A stretch of 64,000 nt of DNA from Bacteroidota bacterium (lineage in GTDB: Bacteria; Bacteroidota; JABWAT01), in contig JAIUNL010000018.1 in NCBI GenBank assembly GCA_020161835.1, positions 1-64,000 of the forward strand, given 5' to 3'. How positions within the stretch are numbered: position 1 is the first letter of the stretch; every line of letters starts with the position of its first letter. The translations under genes and the position numbers were made by a program. Below, piece after piece: positions 9,143 to 17,249 of this stretch. The notes beneath the pieces were generated by a model. That model was not told the origin of the DNA. It ran no database searches and saw nothing but the letters and a program-made list of their open reading frames with translations.

Positions 9143-9819
9143 AAAAACTGATTATTCTTTCTCTCATCATCATTTCAGGTTTTACCTTTGTTCATGCTCA
9201 GGGATCAGCTGATAAACCAAAATCAGTCAAATATATTTTATACTCGCTTGCAATTCCCGGGCTTGGTGAATACCAGATGGGTGAGAAAAACTACCTCACC
9301 TATTTTCTTACAACAGAAGCCATTTTATTGGTTGGCGCATATTCCTTAGATTATTATTCTGTTTCTCTGTTGAACAATGCCCTGAACTATGCAGAAAACA
9401 AGGCAGGTTATTCAGGAAAAGAAAAATCCCGTGAGTTTATTCTTGCTATGGGTTCACATAACTCCCTTTCTGATTACAATATTGCCATGCGGCAGCAACG
9501 GAATCTGAATGCAGTTTTCCCTGAAAACGACCCCAATTTTCATTGGGAGTGGCAAAATCAGACACAAAGAGAAACTTACAGGGATAAACGCAGAAAGTCA
9601 GACTTGATCGGGTATTCCGTTCCCTTTGTCATTGGAGCTGTCTTTATCAACCATGCTGTCAGTGCTTTTAATGTTCTCAGAATTCAGAGAAGCGACCCCA
9701 AAACCAGTTCGACGCAACCCGAAGGATCAGGCGAATATACTCTTTGGGCAAGTCCGGTCGATCCGGTAATAGGTACTTGGGGTAACGGTATTCAGTTGAA
9801 TTACCGCTACCAGTTTTAA
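9139..9819 (+). CDS. Exported DUF5683-like membrane protein
   Basis: 226 aa, function unknown. A signal peptide (MKKLIILSLIIISGFTFVHAQ) is followed by YSLAIPGLGEYQMGEKN, a P-G-L-G-(E/Q)-Y pattern seen in DUF5683-type proteins of Bacteroidota and relatives, then hydrophobic helices (YFLTTEAILLVGAYSLDYY, SDLIGYSVPFVIGAVFINHAVSAFNV). It probably lies in the envelope. It is translationally coupled to ccmF by a 4-nt overlap, which suggests a link to the ccm operon, but this could be simple co-transcription. The family call is by pattern only. Confidence 0.65.
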   Translation: MKKLIILSLIIISGFTFVHAQGSADKPKSVKYILYSLAIPGLGEYQMGEKNYLTYFLTTEAILLVGAYSLDYYSVSLLNNALNYAENKAGYSGKEKSREFILAMGSHNSLSDYNIAMRQQRNLNAVFPENDPNFHWEWQNQTQRETYRDKRRKSDLIGYSVPFVIGAVFINHAVSAFNVLRIQRSDPKTSSTQPEGSGEYTLWASPVDPVIGTWGNGIQLNYRYQF

Positions 9820-9825
9820 ATACAC

Positions 9826-10593
9826 ATGTTATTCAGATATGCATTCCAGGTTGAATATAACGGCCTCCAGTTCAATGGGTGGCAGCTTCAGCCACCATCC
9901 AAAGCAAAAAAAACAGTTCAGGGAACACTGGAATCAACCATCCGGATTATAGAACCCCAATTCAAGGGACATATTTCCGGAGCTGGTCGTACAGATACAG
10001 GAGTTCATGCTTCAGGACAATGGTTTCACCTTGATCTTGATCATAAAATAGATTTATTTGTCTGGATGCATAAAATAAATGGCATCCTTGATCAGGAACC
10101 CGTTACTTTACTGAGAGGCTATCAGGTTCATCCCGATTTTCATGCACGCTTTTCTGCAAGTCACCGAACTTATGAATACACTCTCAATTCCCTTCCATCC
10201 CCTTTAAACCGTCATCAGGAATGGTTCTATCCGTGGAACATCAATTTTGATTTGCTGCAGGAGTATGCCAGGGTAATTTCGACTCAAACTGATTTTACTT
10301 CATTTTGCCGGTCAAGAGATGAATCAGACACAAAAGACTGCCGGATCATGACTTCAGAATGGGCAAAAATTGGAAGCCGTTACCGCTTTACTATCCGGGC
10401 AAACCGGTTTCTTTATGGCATGGTTAGAGCATTGGTTGGAACCCAGCTTCAGTCAATGAGAGACAATTTAACTTCAGATCAGTTTGCAAAAATATTCCTG
10501 CAGCTCAACAGAACCTCAGCTGGCCCGTCCGCCAAAGCACATGGTTTGAATTTAGTTGAGGTTGCTTACCCCGAACATCTTTTTATGATGTGA
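9826..10593 (+). CDS. truA: tRNA pseudouridine(38-40) synthase TruA
   Basis: Converts uridines at positions 38-40 of the tRNA anticodon stem-loop to pseudouridine; no cofactor is needed. 255 aa. The catalytic motif GRTDTGVHA has the essential Asp57. Other family blocks are EYNGLQFNGWQ near the start, FHARFSASHRTYEY, and FLYGMVRALVGT near residue 200. Six nt after the preceding gene, so possibly at the 3' end of the ccm transcript. Confidence 0.95.
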   Translation: MLFRYAFQVEYNGLQFNGWQLQPPSKAKKTVQGTLESTIRIIEPQFKGHISGAGRTDTGVHASGQWFHLDLDHKIDLFVWMHKINGILDQEPVTLLRGYQVHPDFHARFSASHRTYEYTLNSLPSPLNRHQEWFYPWNINFDLLQEYARVISTQTDFTSFCRSRDESDTKDCRIMTSEWAKIGSRYRFTIRANRFLYGMVRALVGTQLQSMRDNLTSDQFAKIFLQLNRTSAGPSAKAHGLNLVEVAYPEHLFMM

Positions 10594-10653
10594 TTTCACC
10601 AATTCTTTTTCGTAAATTCAAGTTTATTTAAATACTTAACCGGAGACCCTCCG

Positions 10654-11589
10654 ATGGCAAAACTGACCATCGTTATTCCGCTTCTGAATGAGGAAGAATC
10701 TTTGCAGATTCTCCGTGATCAGATCAATGAAGCTTGCACCAAAGCCAGCCTCGATTACGAAATTCTGTTTATTGATGATGGAAGCACAGACAATTCCTGG
10801 ACGGTTCTATCTGATCTCGCTTCAAAGCATGACAATATAAAAGTCATCAGATTCCGGAAAAACTACGGGAAAAGTGCAGCTCTTGCGGTCGGTTTTCAGG
10901 AAGCTGAAGGTGAATTTGTTATTACCATGGATGCTGACCTTCAGGATGATCCGTTTGAAATTCCGAATCTGTTCAATAAACTGACTACCGAAAACTGGGA
11001 TTTGGTTTCCGGATGGAAAAAAATCCGTCACGACCCGGTTTCAAAAACTTTACCCAGTAAATTATTTAACTATGTCACAGGTAAGCTGGTTGGACTCAGA
11101 CTTCACGATTTCAACTGCGGATTTAAAATCTACCGTAATGAAGTCGTAAAAGATGTTCATGTCTATGGCGAACTTCACCGTTATATTCCAGCATTGGCAC
11201 ATCTCTCAGGTTTCAAGGTAACTGAACATCCCGTCATTCACCATCCGCGCAAATTCGGAAAATCAAAATTTGGGATGGATCGGTTTGTGAAAGGGTTTCT
11301 TGATCTGGCCACAGTTCTGTTCATTACCCGTTACATGAGAAGACCCCTTCATTTTTTTGGAGGGTTAGGCAGTATATTTCTTACTGGCGGACTTGGAATC
11401 AATTTATGGCTCACTATAGGATGGTTTAATGGTGAAATTGCCATTTCAAAAAGACCCATTCTTTTTCTGGGAATTCTACTTACCATCCTTGGTATTCAGT
11501 TTATGTCAACCGGGTTTATTGGTGAAATGATTACCAAAATGTACTCAAAAACCGAATCCTATTCGATCCGTAAAAAACTTAATTTTTAA
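10654..11589 (+). CDS. Family 2 glycosyltransferase, DPM1/GtrB/ArnC type
   Basis: 311 aa. A GT-A catalytic domain with VIPLLNEEESL at the N-terminus, FIDDGSTDNSW, and the metal-binding DxD motif MDADLQDDP at about residues 92-100, is followed by two C-terminal membrane helices (HFFGGLGSIFLTGGLGINLW, ILFLGILLTILGIQFM). This layout is that of enzymes transferring a sugar from a nucleotide donor to undecaprenyl or dolichyl phosphate at the inner membrane. First gene of a five-gene surface glycan/glycolipid cluster; the methyltransferase starts 5 nt later. The donor sugar cannot be read from the sequence. Confidence 0.88.
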   Translation: MAKLTIVIPLLNEEESLQILRDQINEACTKASLDYEILFIDDGSTDNSWTVLSDLASKHDNIKVIRFRKNYGKSAALAVGFQEAEGEFVITMDADLQDDPFEIPNLFNKLTTENWDLVSGWKKIRHDPVSKTLPSKLFNYVTGKLVGLRLHDFNCGFKIYRNEVVKDVHVYGELHRYIPALAHLSGFKVTEHPVIHHPRKFGKSKFGMDRFVKGFLDLATVLFITRYMRRPLHFFGGLGSIFLTGGLGINLWLTIGWFNGEIAISKRPILFLGILLTILGIQFMSTGFIGEMITKMYSKTESYSIRKKLNF

Positions 11590-11594
11590 TTCAG

Positions 11595-12407
11595 ATGAAA
11601 TACGATCCGATCAAATTAAAATTCTCGTCGATTCTTAGAAATTCACCAACGCTTAAAATCTTTTTTTTCAATATTCTGCGGGTGCTTTTTCTTAGAGAAT
11701 GGTACATCCGCCGGATGATCAGGAAGATTTTTCCCTCCCTTAAACCCAGGCACATCTTAGATGCAGGAATGGGTTTTGGGCAATATTCCTATTTTATGTC
11801 GATTAACCAGCCCAAAGCCAAAATTGATTCAGTTGATCTGAATACTGAACATATAAAGGCTTTTGGCGATTTTTCACGTAAGCTTAACCTTCCCATCTCT
11901 GTAAGTGAAGCCGATCTGACCAAATACATCAAACCAGAAGGTTATGACTTTGTTCTCTGTGTAGATGTGATGGAACATATCGAGGATGACAGGGCCGTTT
12001 TAAAAAACTTTTTTTCTTCTATGAAACCAGGTGCCCATCTCCTGATTTCAACCCCAAGTGATCAGGGTGGCTCAGATCACGATCACGACCATGATGATCA
12101 TGGTACAGGATTCATCGATGAACATGCACGGGACGGTTATTCAATTGAAGACATGACAGAAAAATTGACTTCAGCTGGATTTAAACCGGTAGAACTCAGA
12201 TTTACGTATGGTACATTTGGAAAATGGAGCTGGAAACTTGCAATTAAATTTCCGATCCAACTTTTAAATGTTTGGATGGGATTCGTTGTTCTTCTGCCGT
12301 TTTATTACATGTTTACCCTGGTTCCAATTCTGATTTTACACCAACTGGATACTTCAGTTAAATGGAAAACCGGCACCGGACTTTTGGTCCATGCTACAAA
12401 ACCCTGA
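11595..12407 (+). CDS. Class I SAM-dependent methyltransferase with His/Asp-rich loop
   Basis: 270 aa. The SAM-binding motif I HILDAGMGFGQYS lies at residues 53-65, the acidic residue in SVDLN at about 79-83, and CVDVMEHIEDD at about 122-132. After the fourth motif (LLISTPS) there is an unusual loop DHDHDHDDHG at residues 161-170, which looks able to bind metal. A hydrophobic C-terminal segment (VWMGFVVLLPFYYMFTLVPI) suggests membrane association. In a glycan cluster between a GT2 and a YfhO protein, so it probably methylates a lipid-linked or sugar substrate; this is inference. Confidence 0.78.
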   Translation: MKYDPIKLKFSSILRNSPTLKIFFFNILRVLFLREWYIRRMIRKIFPSLKPRHILDAGMGFGQYSYFMSINQPKAKIDSVDLNTEHIKAFGDFSRKLNLPISVSEADLTKYIKPEGYDFVLCVDVMEHIEDDRAVLKNFFSSMKPGAHLLISTPSDQGGSDHDHDHDDHGTGFIDEHARDGYSIEDMTEKLTSAGFKPVELRFTYGTFGKWSWKLAIKFPIQLLNVWMGFVVLLPFYYMFTLVPILILHQLDTSVKWKTGTGLLVHATKP

Positions 12408-12434
12408 TTTTCAAACGAAAGGTTACTGACCCTG

Positions 12435-14864
12435 ATGAAACCCGGTCAAAAAACACTTAAAACACCTGCTTCTGAAAAACAATCGCCTGCCGGCCTGCCA
12501 GTATTAAACACTGGAATTGATATCCATTTCTGGCTTGCTTTGGCTTTTATTGTAATCGTTCCCATTGTTTTCATGTTCCCCCTGGTTTTTGAAGGAAAAA
12601 CTTTTTCAGCATCTGATACCCAGCAATGGATGGGAACAGCCAAAGTTTTGATGGACTATGTAAAGTCAACGGGTGAAATGGCATTGTGGAATTCCAATAT
12701 GTTTGGTGGAATGCCCGGCTACATGGTCAGTTTACCCAATCCAATCCCAGGTTTTGATTCCTGGGGTTTAAGCCTGATTGCAAAAATTCTTGACTGGCGG
12801 GTAGTTTATCTCATTTTTATGGGAATTGGTGCATTTCTTTATTCACGAATTTTCACAAAAAACTCTTACCTGGGCGCATTTGCAGCCGTGGCTTTCATGC
12901 TGTCAACTTACTTTATCATTATTTTAAAAGTTGGCCACAATACCAAATTTCAGGCAATTGCTTTTATTCCCTGGATGTTTCTGAGTTTTCATTATTTAAT
13001 TAAAACTGTTGATTGGAAAGCAGCCGTTGCGTTTGCGCTTGCACTTTCTCTCCAACTCCGGGCAGGTCATCCGCAAATAACCTATTACACCCTGATTGCT
13101 CTGGGTATTTTTGGATTATTCTGGCTGGCAGATCTCATTGCAAAAAAAGAGTGGAAACCTCTTTACACCGGTACCGGATTGATAATTGCTGCCTTTATCC
13201 TCGGTGCCCTTTCCATTGCCTTCCCTTACCTGATCAATTACGAATATTCAACATTCACGATCCGGGGTGGAACTATTGCCTCTGGTACTTCCGGACTTTC
13301 AACTGACTATGCCCTTTCATGGTCTTATGACTGGGTTGAATCTGTGTCTTTCTTTGTCGCCGATTTTTTTGGAGGTCATTCACCATTCTATTGGTGGCAA
13401 ATGCCGTTTACAGAAGGTCCACAATACCTTGGGGCAATTCTGCTCTTACTTGCATCTCTGACCTTTATCAATAAAATTGATCGGGTAGTACTTTCTCTAT
13501 GGGCTGTTTCTCTGGTTGTTTGGTTATTCTCGATGGGATCAAATTTTCAGATTTTGGCAGATTTTCTGCTAAATTACTTCCCCATGTTCAATAAATTCCG
13601 TACACCATCAATGATACTGGTCGTTTTAAGTATAACTCTGCCCATTTTGGCCGTGCTTGGGGTTAAGGGTTTTATTGATGGAATTTCTGATAAAAAAACG
13701 GTTGATGCATATTTGAAAAAAGTTTACATCGTTTTTGGCGGAATTCTTGCTTTCGGTATCGTTCTTCTGATTGCAACTGGGTCTATGTCATTTCTGAAAC
13801 CTTCAGATGCCAGTCAATATGATGCACAAACTCTCGATTATTTGAAAAACGAACGAAGCTCTCTTGCTGTTTCATCCGTCTGGAAATTTCTCATTTTCAA
13901 TCTGATTGCAATGGGTTTGCTTCTATTAACTGCCTGGGGAAAAATAAAAGAGGCGTTTCTTGGATTTGGGTTATTGATTCTGGTTACCATTGACCTGTAC
14001 AGTTACAGCCATCAGTACCTCTCTGATCTGAAACCTAAGAAAACATACGAAGCAACTTTTAACCAGACTCAACTCGACAATTTCTTGTTGTCTGACAAAT
14101 CTGACTATCGGATTTTGCCCGTTGGAAATTTATTCCAGAGCACCCGGTTTAATTATTACCATCAGTCTATTGGTGGCTATCACGGTGCCAAATTGTCGAA
14201 TTTTCAGAATTTATTTGATCAGTGCCTGTACAAAGGGTCTGATCCTCAATTACCGTTTAACTGGGGTATTCTTCAATCTTTCGGTATTAAATATTTGATT
14301 ATTCCGCAACCAGTCAATCAAGCCATTGGTCCACTTTTGCCATCCTATATTGATCAGGAAACCAAGGAATCGGCAATGGAGTTTTCTGGATTCCATGGAA
14401 AATATTTCTTTGTTGAAAAAGTTGAGACTGTTCCGGATTTGAAGGAAAAAATTGAGAAACTCAACATTCCCGGCTGGGATCCAAAAAAGGTTTCATTCGT
14501 GAACAAAGAATTGTCTGGACCTATCGGGTTTGATTCTTCTTCAACTGTGAAAGAGATAAAGTTTGATCTGCACGAAATTGAACTGGAAGTTACAACCGCC
14601 ACAACCGGATTTCTTTTCCTTTCTGAAATTTACTATCCGGCAGGATGGAAAGCCTATATTGATGGTCAGGAATCTGAAATTTTTGAAACTAATGTTGCAT
14701 TCCGTGGATTGGTAATTCCATCCGGAACTTATAAAATCACCATGGAATTCAAACCTGCTTCAGTTTCTCAAGCAGTTTGGATGAGCAGTACAGGTACCTT
14801 TTTATTGTACGGATTAAGCCTGACAGCACTTTTTGTCGTCATCAGAAACCGGAAAAATGCCTGA
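12435..14864 (+). CDS. YfhO-family polytopic membrane protein
   Basis: 809 aa with about 12-13 membrane helices over the first 530 residues, then a soluble C-terminal region and a last helix (GTFLLYGLSLTALFVVI). The conserved pattern LWNSNMFGGMPGYM near residues 80-95 and the C-terminal block LFLSEIYYPAGWKAYIDG are typical of YfhO proteins, often predicted GT-C-like glycosyltransferases acting on lipid-linked sugars outside the inner membrane. In Firmicutes YfhO is tied to glycosylation of teichoic acids; no such role can be assumed here. The following glycosyltransferase start overlaps this gene's end. Confidence 0.87.
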   Translation: MKPGQKTLKTPASEKQSPAGLPVLNTGIDIHFWLALAFIVIVPIVFMFPLVFEGKTFSASDTQQWMGTAKVLMDYVKSTGEMALWNSNMFGGMPGYMVSLPNPIPGFDSWGLSLIAKILDWRVVYLIFMGIGAFLYSRIFTKNSYLGAFAAVAFMLSTYFIIILKVGHNTKFQAIAFIPWMFLSFHYLIKTVDWKAAVAFALALSLQLRAGHPQITYYTLIALGIFGLFWLADLIAKKEWKPLYTGTGLIIAAFILGALSIAFPYLINYEYSTFTIRGGTIASGTSGLSTDYALSWSYDWVESVSFFVADFFGGHSPFYWWQMPFTEGPQYLGAILLLLASLTFINKIDRVVLSLWAVSLVVWLFSMGSNFQILADFLLNYFPMFNKFRTPSMILVVLSITLPILAVLGVKGFIDGISDKKTVDAYLKKVYIVFGGILAFGIVLLIATGSMSFLKPSDASQYDAQTLDYLKNERSSLAVSSVWKFLIFNLIAMGLLLLTAWGKIKEAFLGFGLLILVTIDLYSYSHQYLSDLKPKKTYEATFNQTQLDNFLLSDKSDYRILPVGNLFQSTRFNYYHQSIGGYHGAKLSNFQNLFDQCLYKGSDPQLPFNWGILQSFGIKYLIIPQPVNQAIGPLLPSYIDQETKESAMEFSGFHGKYFFVEKVETVPDLKEKIEKLNIPGWDPKKVSFVNKELSGPIGFDSSSTVKEIKFDLHEIELEVTTATTGFLFLSEIYYPAGWKAYIDGQESEIFETNVAFRGLVIPSGTYKITMEFKPASVSQAVWMSSTGTFLLYGLSLTALFVVIRNRKNA

Positions 14865-16146
14865 ACTTAAACCCGTACTCATTGTCAGTTATTATTTTCC
14901 CCCGGCAGGTGGACCGGGGGTACAAAGAGTACTGAAATTTTGCAAATTTCTTCCTCAATTCGGATTTCGGCCAATCGTTCTTACAGTTGAAAACGGGGAA
15001 TTTCCTGCGGAAGATTCTTCACTTTTCAAAGATATCCCACCTGAAACGGTCATCCACCGAACGTTTATTCCAGAACCTTACTTTATTTACAAAAAATTTA
15101 CCGGCATGAAAAAGTCGGAAAAATTTGGCGTTGCCTTTGTTAAAAAAGATGCCAATACAAAAGAATCCTGGCGTGAAAAACTTGCAGTTTGGACAAGGGG
15201 AAACTTTTTCATTCCGGATGCAAGAGTTTGGTGGCGTTTAACAGCCGTTTCAGCGGGAAAAAGACTGGTTAAAAAATACGGAATTGAGGTTGTTTTCAGT
15301 TCAGGACCGCCACATAGTGTTCATTTAATTGCCAATTCAATCCGAAAATCTGCGGGGATTTCCTGGGTTGCTGACTTCCGTGATCCCTGGACAGGAATTG
15401 ATTACTATGCAAAACTCAGGCTGTCCAGATTTGCTGATTGGCTTCACCATCATTTCGAAAAAACAGTTTTAACTGAAGCTGATCAGATTATTGTGGTTTC
15501 GGATTCTATGAAAAGAGATTTTGGAAAAATTACTTCTAAGCCAATTTCAGTTATCCCAAATGGGTTCGATGCAGAAGAACTGCCTGCAAACCCAATCCTT
15601 CCGCCTGACGCAAAACTGGTTGTCAGTTATATTGGAAATATGTATCCGGTATCAAACTGGAATTCCGTTTTCTCGACCTTTAGAAATTGGATCGAAAAGT
15701 ATCCGGAGTTAAAAACCCAGCTTGAGTTAAAATTTGCCGGAAATGAAGATGGATCAGTAATGAGTTTAGCCATAGAAAATGGACTTGAGCCAAACCTCAA
15801 TTTGTTGGGTTACCTTCCGCATGACAAAGCCCTTGACGAATTATTTGCATCAACAGCCGTTTTATTGGTCATTAACATGGATCCAGGCAATGAGCACGTT
15901 CTTACAGGTAAGTTATTTGAATATTTGAGTACCGGTAAACCCATTTTATTTTCAGGACCTATTCCGGGAGATGCATGGACTTTGCTTGAAAAGGCTGGCA
16001 ATGCAAACCAACTTGAAAATGTTAATCCGCTTGATTTAAAAACTATGAAACCGGAGCAAAGAGGAATTGACTCTTTCACCCGGAAAAAACTCACCGAAGA
16101 GTTGGCAAAACTATTGACCCAATCGATCGAACAGAAAAGGAATTGA
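14857..16146 (+). CDS. GT4-type glycosyltransferase (GT-B fold)
   Basis: 429 aa. The N-terminal LIVSYYFPPAGGPGVQRVLKF and the C-terminal donor-site region (NVLLGYLPHDKALDELF-like segment, then GNEHVLTGKLFEYLSTGKPIL with the conserved E at the nucleotide-sugar site) are typical of GT-B retaining enzymes. I choose ATG 14857, which overlaps the YfhO stop by 8 nt, over a TTG eight codons earlier inside YfhO. Cytoplasmic or membrane-peripheral; the donor is unknown. Part of the glycan cluster, with the dehydrogenase gene next. Confidence 0.85.
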   Translation: MPELKPVLIVSYYFPPAGGPGVQRVLKFCKFLPQFGFRPIVLTVENGEFPAEDSSLFKDIPPETVIHRTFIPEPYFIYKKFTGMKKSEKFGVAFVKKDANTKESWREKLAVWTRGNFFIPDARVWWRLTAVSAGKRLVKKYGIEVVFSSGPPHSVHLIANSIRKSAGISWVADFRDPWTGIDYYAKLRLSRFADWLHHHFEKTVLTEADQIIVVSDSMKRDFGKITSKPISVIPNGFDAEELPANPILPPDAKLVVSYIGNMYPVSNWNSVFSTFRNWIEKYPELKTQLELKFAGNEDGSVMSLAIENGLEPNLNLLGYLPHDKALDELFASTAVLLVINMDPGNEHVLTGKLFEYLSTGKPILFSGPIPGDAWTLLEKAGNANQLENVNPLDLKTMKPEQRGIDSFTRKKLTEELAKLLTQSIEQKRN

Positions 16147-16148
16147 CC

Positions 16149-17177
16149 ATGAAACAACTTTCAATTGCCCTTATCGGATGCGGAAGAATTTCTGAAAAAC
16201 ATTTTGAAGCATTGATGAAACTGGACCAGGATTATAAAATCACATCGGTTTGTGATGTTGTAAAAGAAAATCTTGATAAAGCCGTTGATCTGACCGGGGC
16301 TAAAGGGTACCTGAGTTATGAAGACCTGCTTGAAAACGAAAAACCTGATCTTGTTGTCCTTTGCACACCATCCGGGCTTCATGCCAGTCAGGGAATCAAG
16401 GCCGCAAAAAAAGGCTTCAATATTCTTTCAGAAAAGCCTATGGCTACGAAACTGAAAGATGCTGACCTGCTGATCAAGACTTGTGATGAAATGGGAGTCA
16501 AACTTTTCGTTGTCAAGCAAAACAGGTTAAACTCAACTATTCAACTGCTAAAAAAAGCACTTGACAAAAACCGGTTTGGTAAAATTTTCATGGTTGAGGT
16601 CAATGTATTCTGGGCAAGACCCCAGTCTTATTATGATGCAGCAAAGTGGAGAGGAACCTGGGAATTTGATGGCGGGGCATTTCTAAATCAGGCTAGTCAT
16701 TACGTTGATTTGCTAACCTGGCTGGTTGGTCCGGTTGAGTCTGTTTGTGCGATGACAGGAACACTCGCAAGAAAAATTGAAGCTGAAGATACCGGTTCAG
16801 CAGTCATCCGGTACCGGAATGGTGCAATCGGAACAATGAATGTAACGATGCTCACCTATCCTAAAAATCTTGAAGGTTCTATCACCATTATGGGCGAAAA
16901 AGGAACTGTCAGGGTTGGCGGAATTGCAGTGAACGATATCAAACACTGGGAATTTGACAGTTACGATGATGATGATAAATCAGTCGAAACGTCAAGTTAT
17001 AAAGTTGAGTCAGTTTATGGATTTGGTCATCAGGGCTATTACAAAAATGTGGCTGATGCCCTTCTTCGTGGGTTAGATCCGCACACTGACGGCCGGGAAG
17101 GACGGAAATCACTTGAATTAATTGAAGCCATTTACATCAGTGCAAAAGAACGCAGATTTGTGAATCTTCCTTTGTAA
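16149..17177 (+). CDS. Gfo/Idh/MocA-family NAD-dependent sugar dehydrogenase
   Basis: 342 aa. N-terminal Rossmann domain ALIGCGRISEKH at residues 7-18, conserved NILSEKPMA (the E-K-P motif near residue 95), and a C-terminal alpha/beta substrate domain with GGAFLNQASHYVDLL. It is closest in style to WbpB/WlbA enzymes that oxidise UDP-N-acetylglucosamine-uronate at C3 in surface sugar synthesis, and its place at the end of a glycan cluster agrees. ATG 16149 is preferred over TTG 16143, which overlaps the previous stop. The exact substrate is inferred. Confidence 0.85.
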   Translation: MKQLSIALIGCGRISEKHFEALMKLDQDYKITSVCDVVKENLDKAVDLTGAKGYLSYEDLLENEKPDLVVLCTPSGLHASQGIKAAKKGFNILSEKPMATKLKDADLLIKTCDEMGVKLFVVKQNRLNSTIQLLKKALDKNRFGKIFMVEVNVFWARPQSYYDAAKWRGTWEFDGGAFLNQASHYVDLLTWLVGPVESVCAMTGTLARKIEAEDTGSAVIRYRNGAIGTMNVTMLTYPKNLEGSITIMGEKGTVRVGGIAVNDIKHWEFDSYDDDDKSVETSSYKVESVYGFGHQGYYKNVADALLRGLDPHTDGREGRKSLELIEAIYISAKERRFVNLPL

Positions 17178-17180
17178 AAT

Positions 17181-17248
17181 ACAGTGACAAGAGACAACTG
17201 ACGTGTGACCCAAAAGTCCCTTGGCCGTTGTCCCTCGTCACTTGTAAT
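17181..17248. repeat. Imperfect inverted repeat of the AAGTGAC 3'-end family
   Basis: Fills the gap between two convergent genes. One arm has AGTGACAAGAGACAACTG; the other strand reads TTACAAGTGACGAGGGACAA. The arms are imperfect complements around a GTCACACG-AAAAGT-CCC centre, so the RNA could fold and may end both transcripts. It shares the AAGTGAC core with copies after DUF1761, clpB and the LPP20 operon. Confidence 0.6.
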
Positions 17249-17249
17249 T

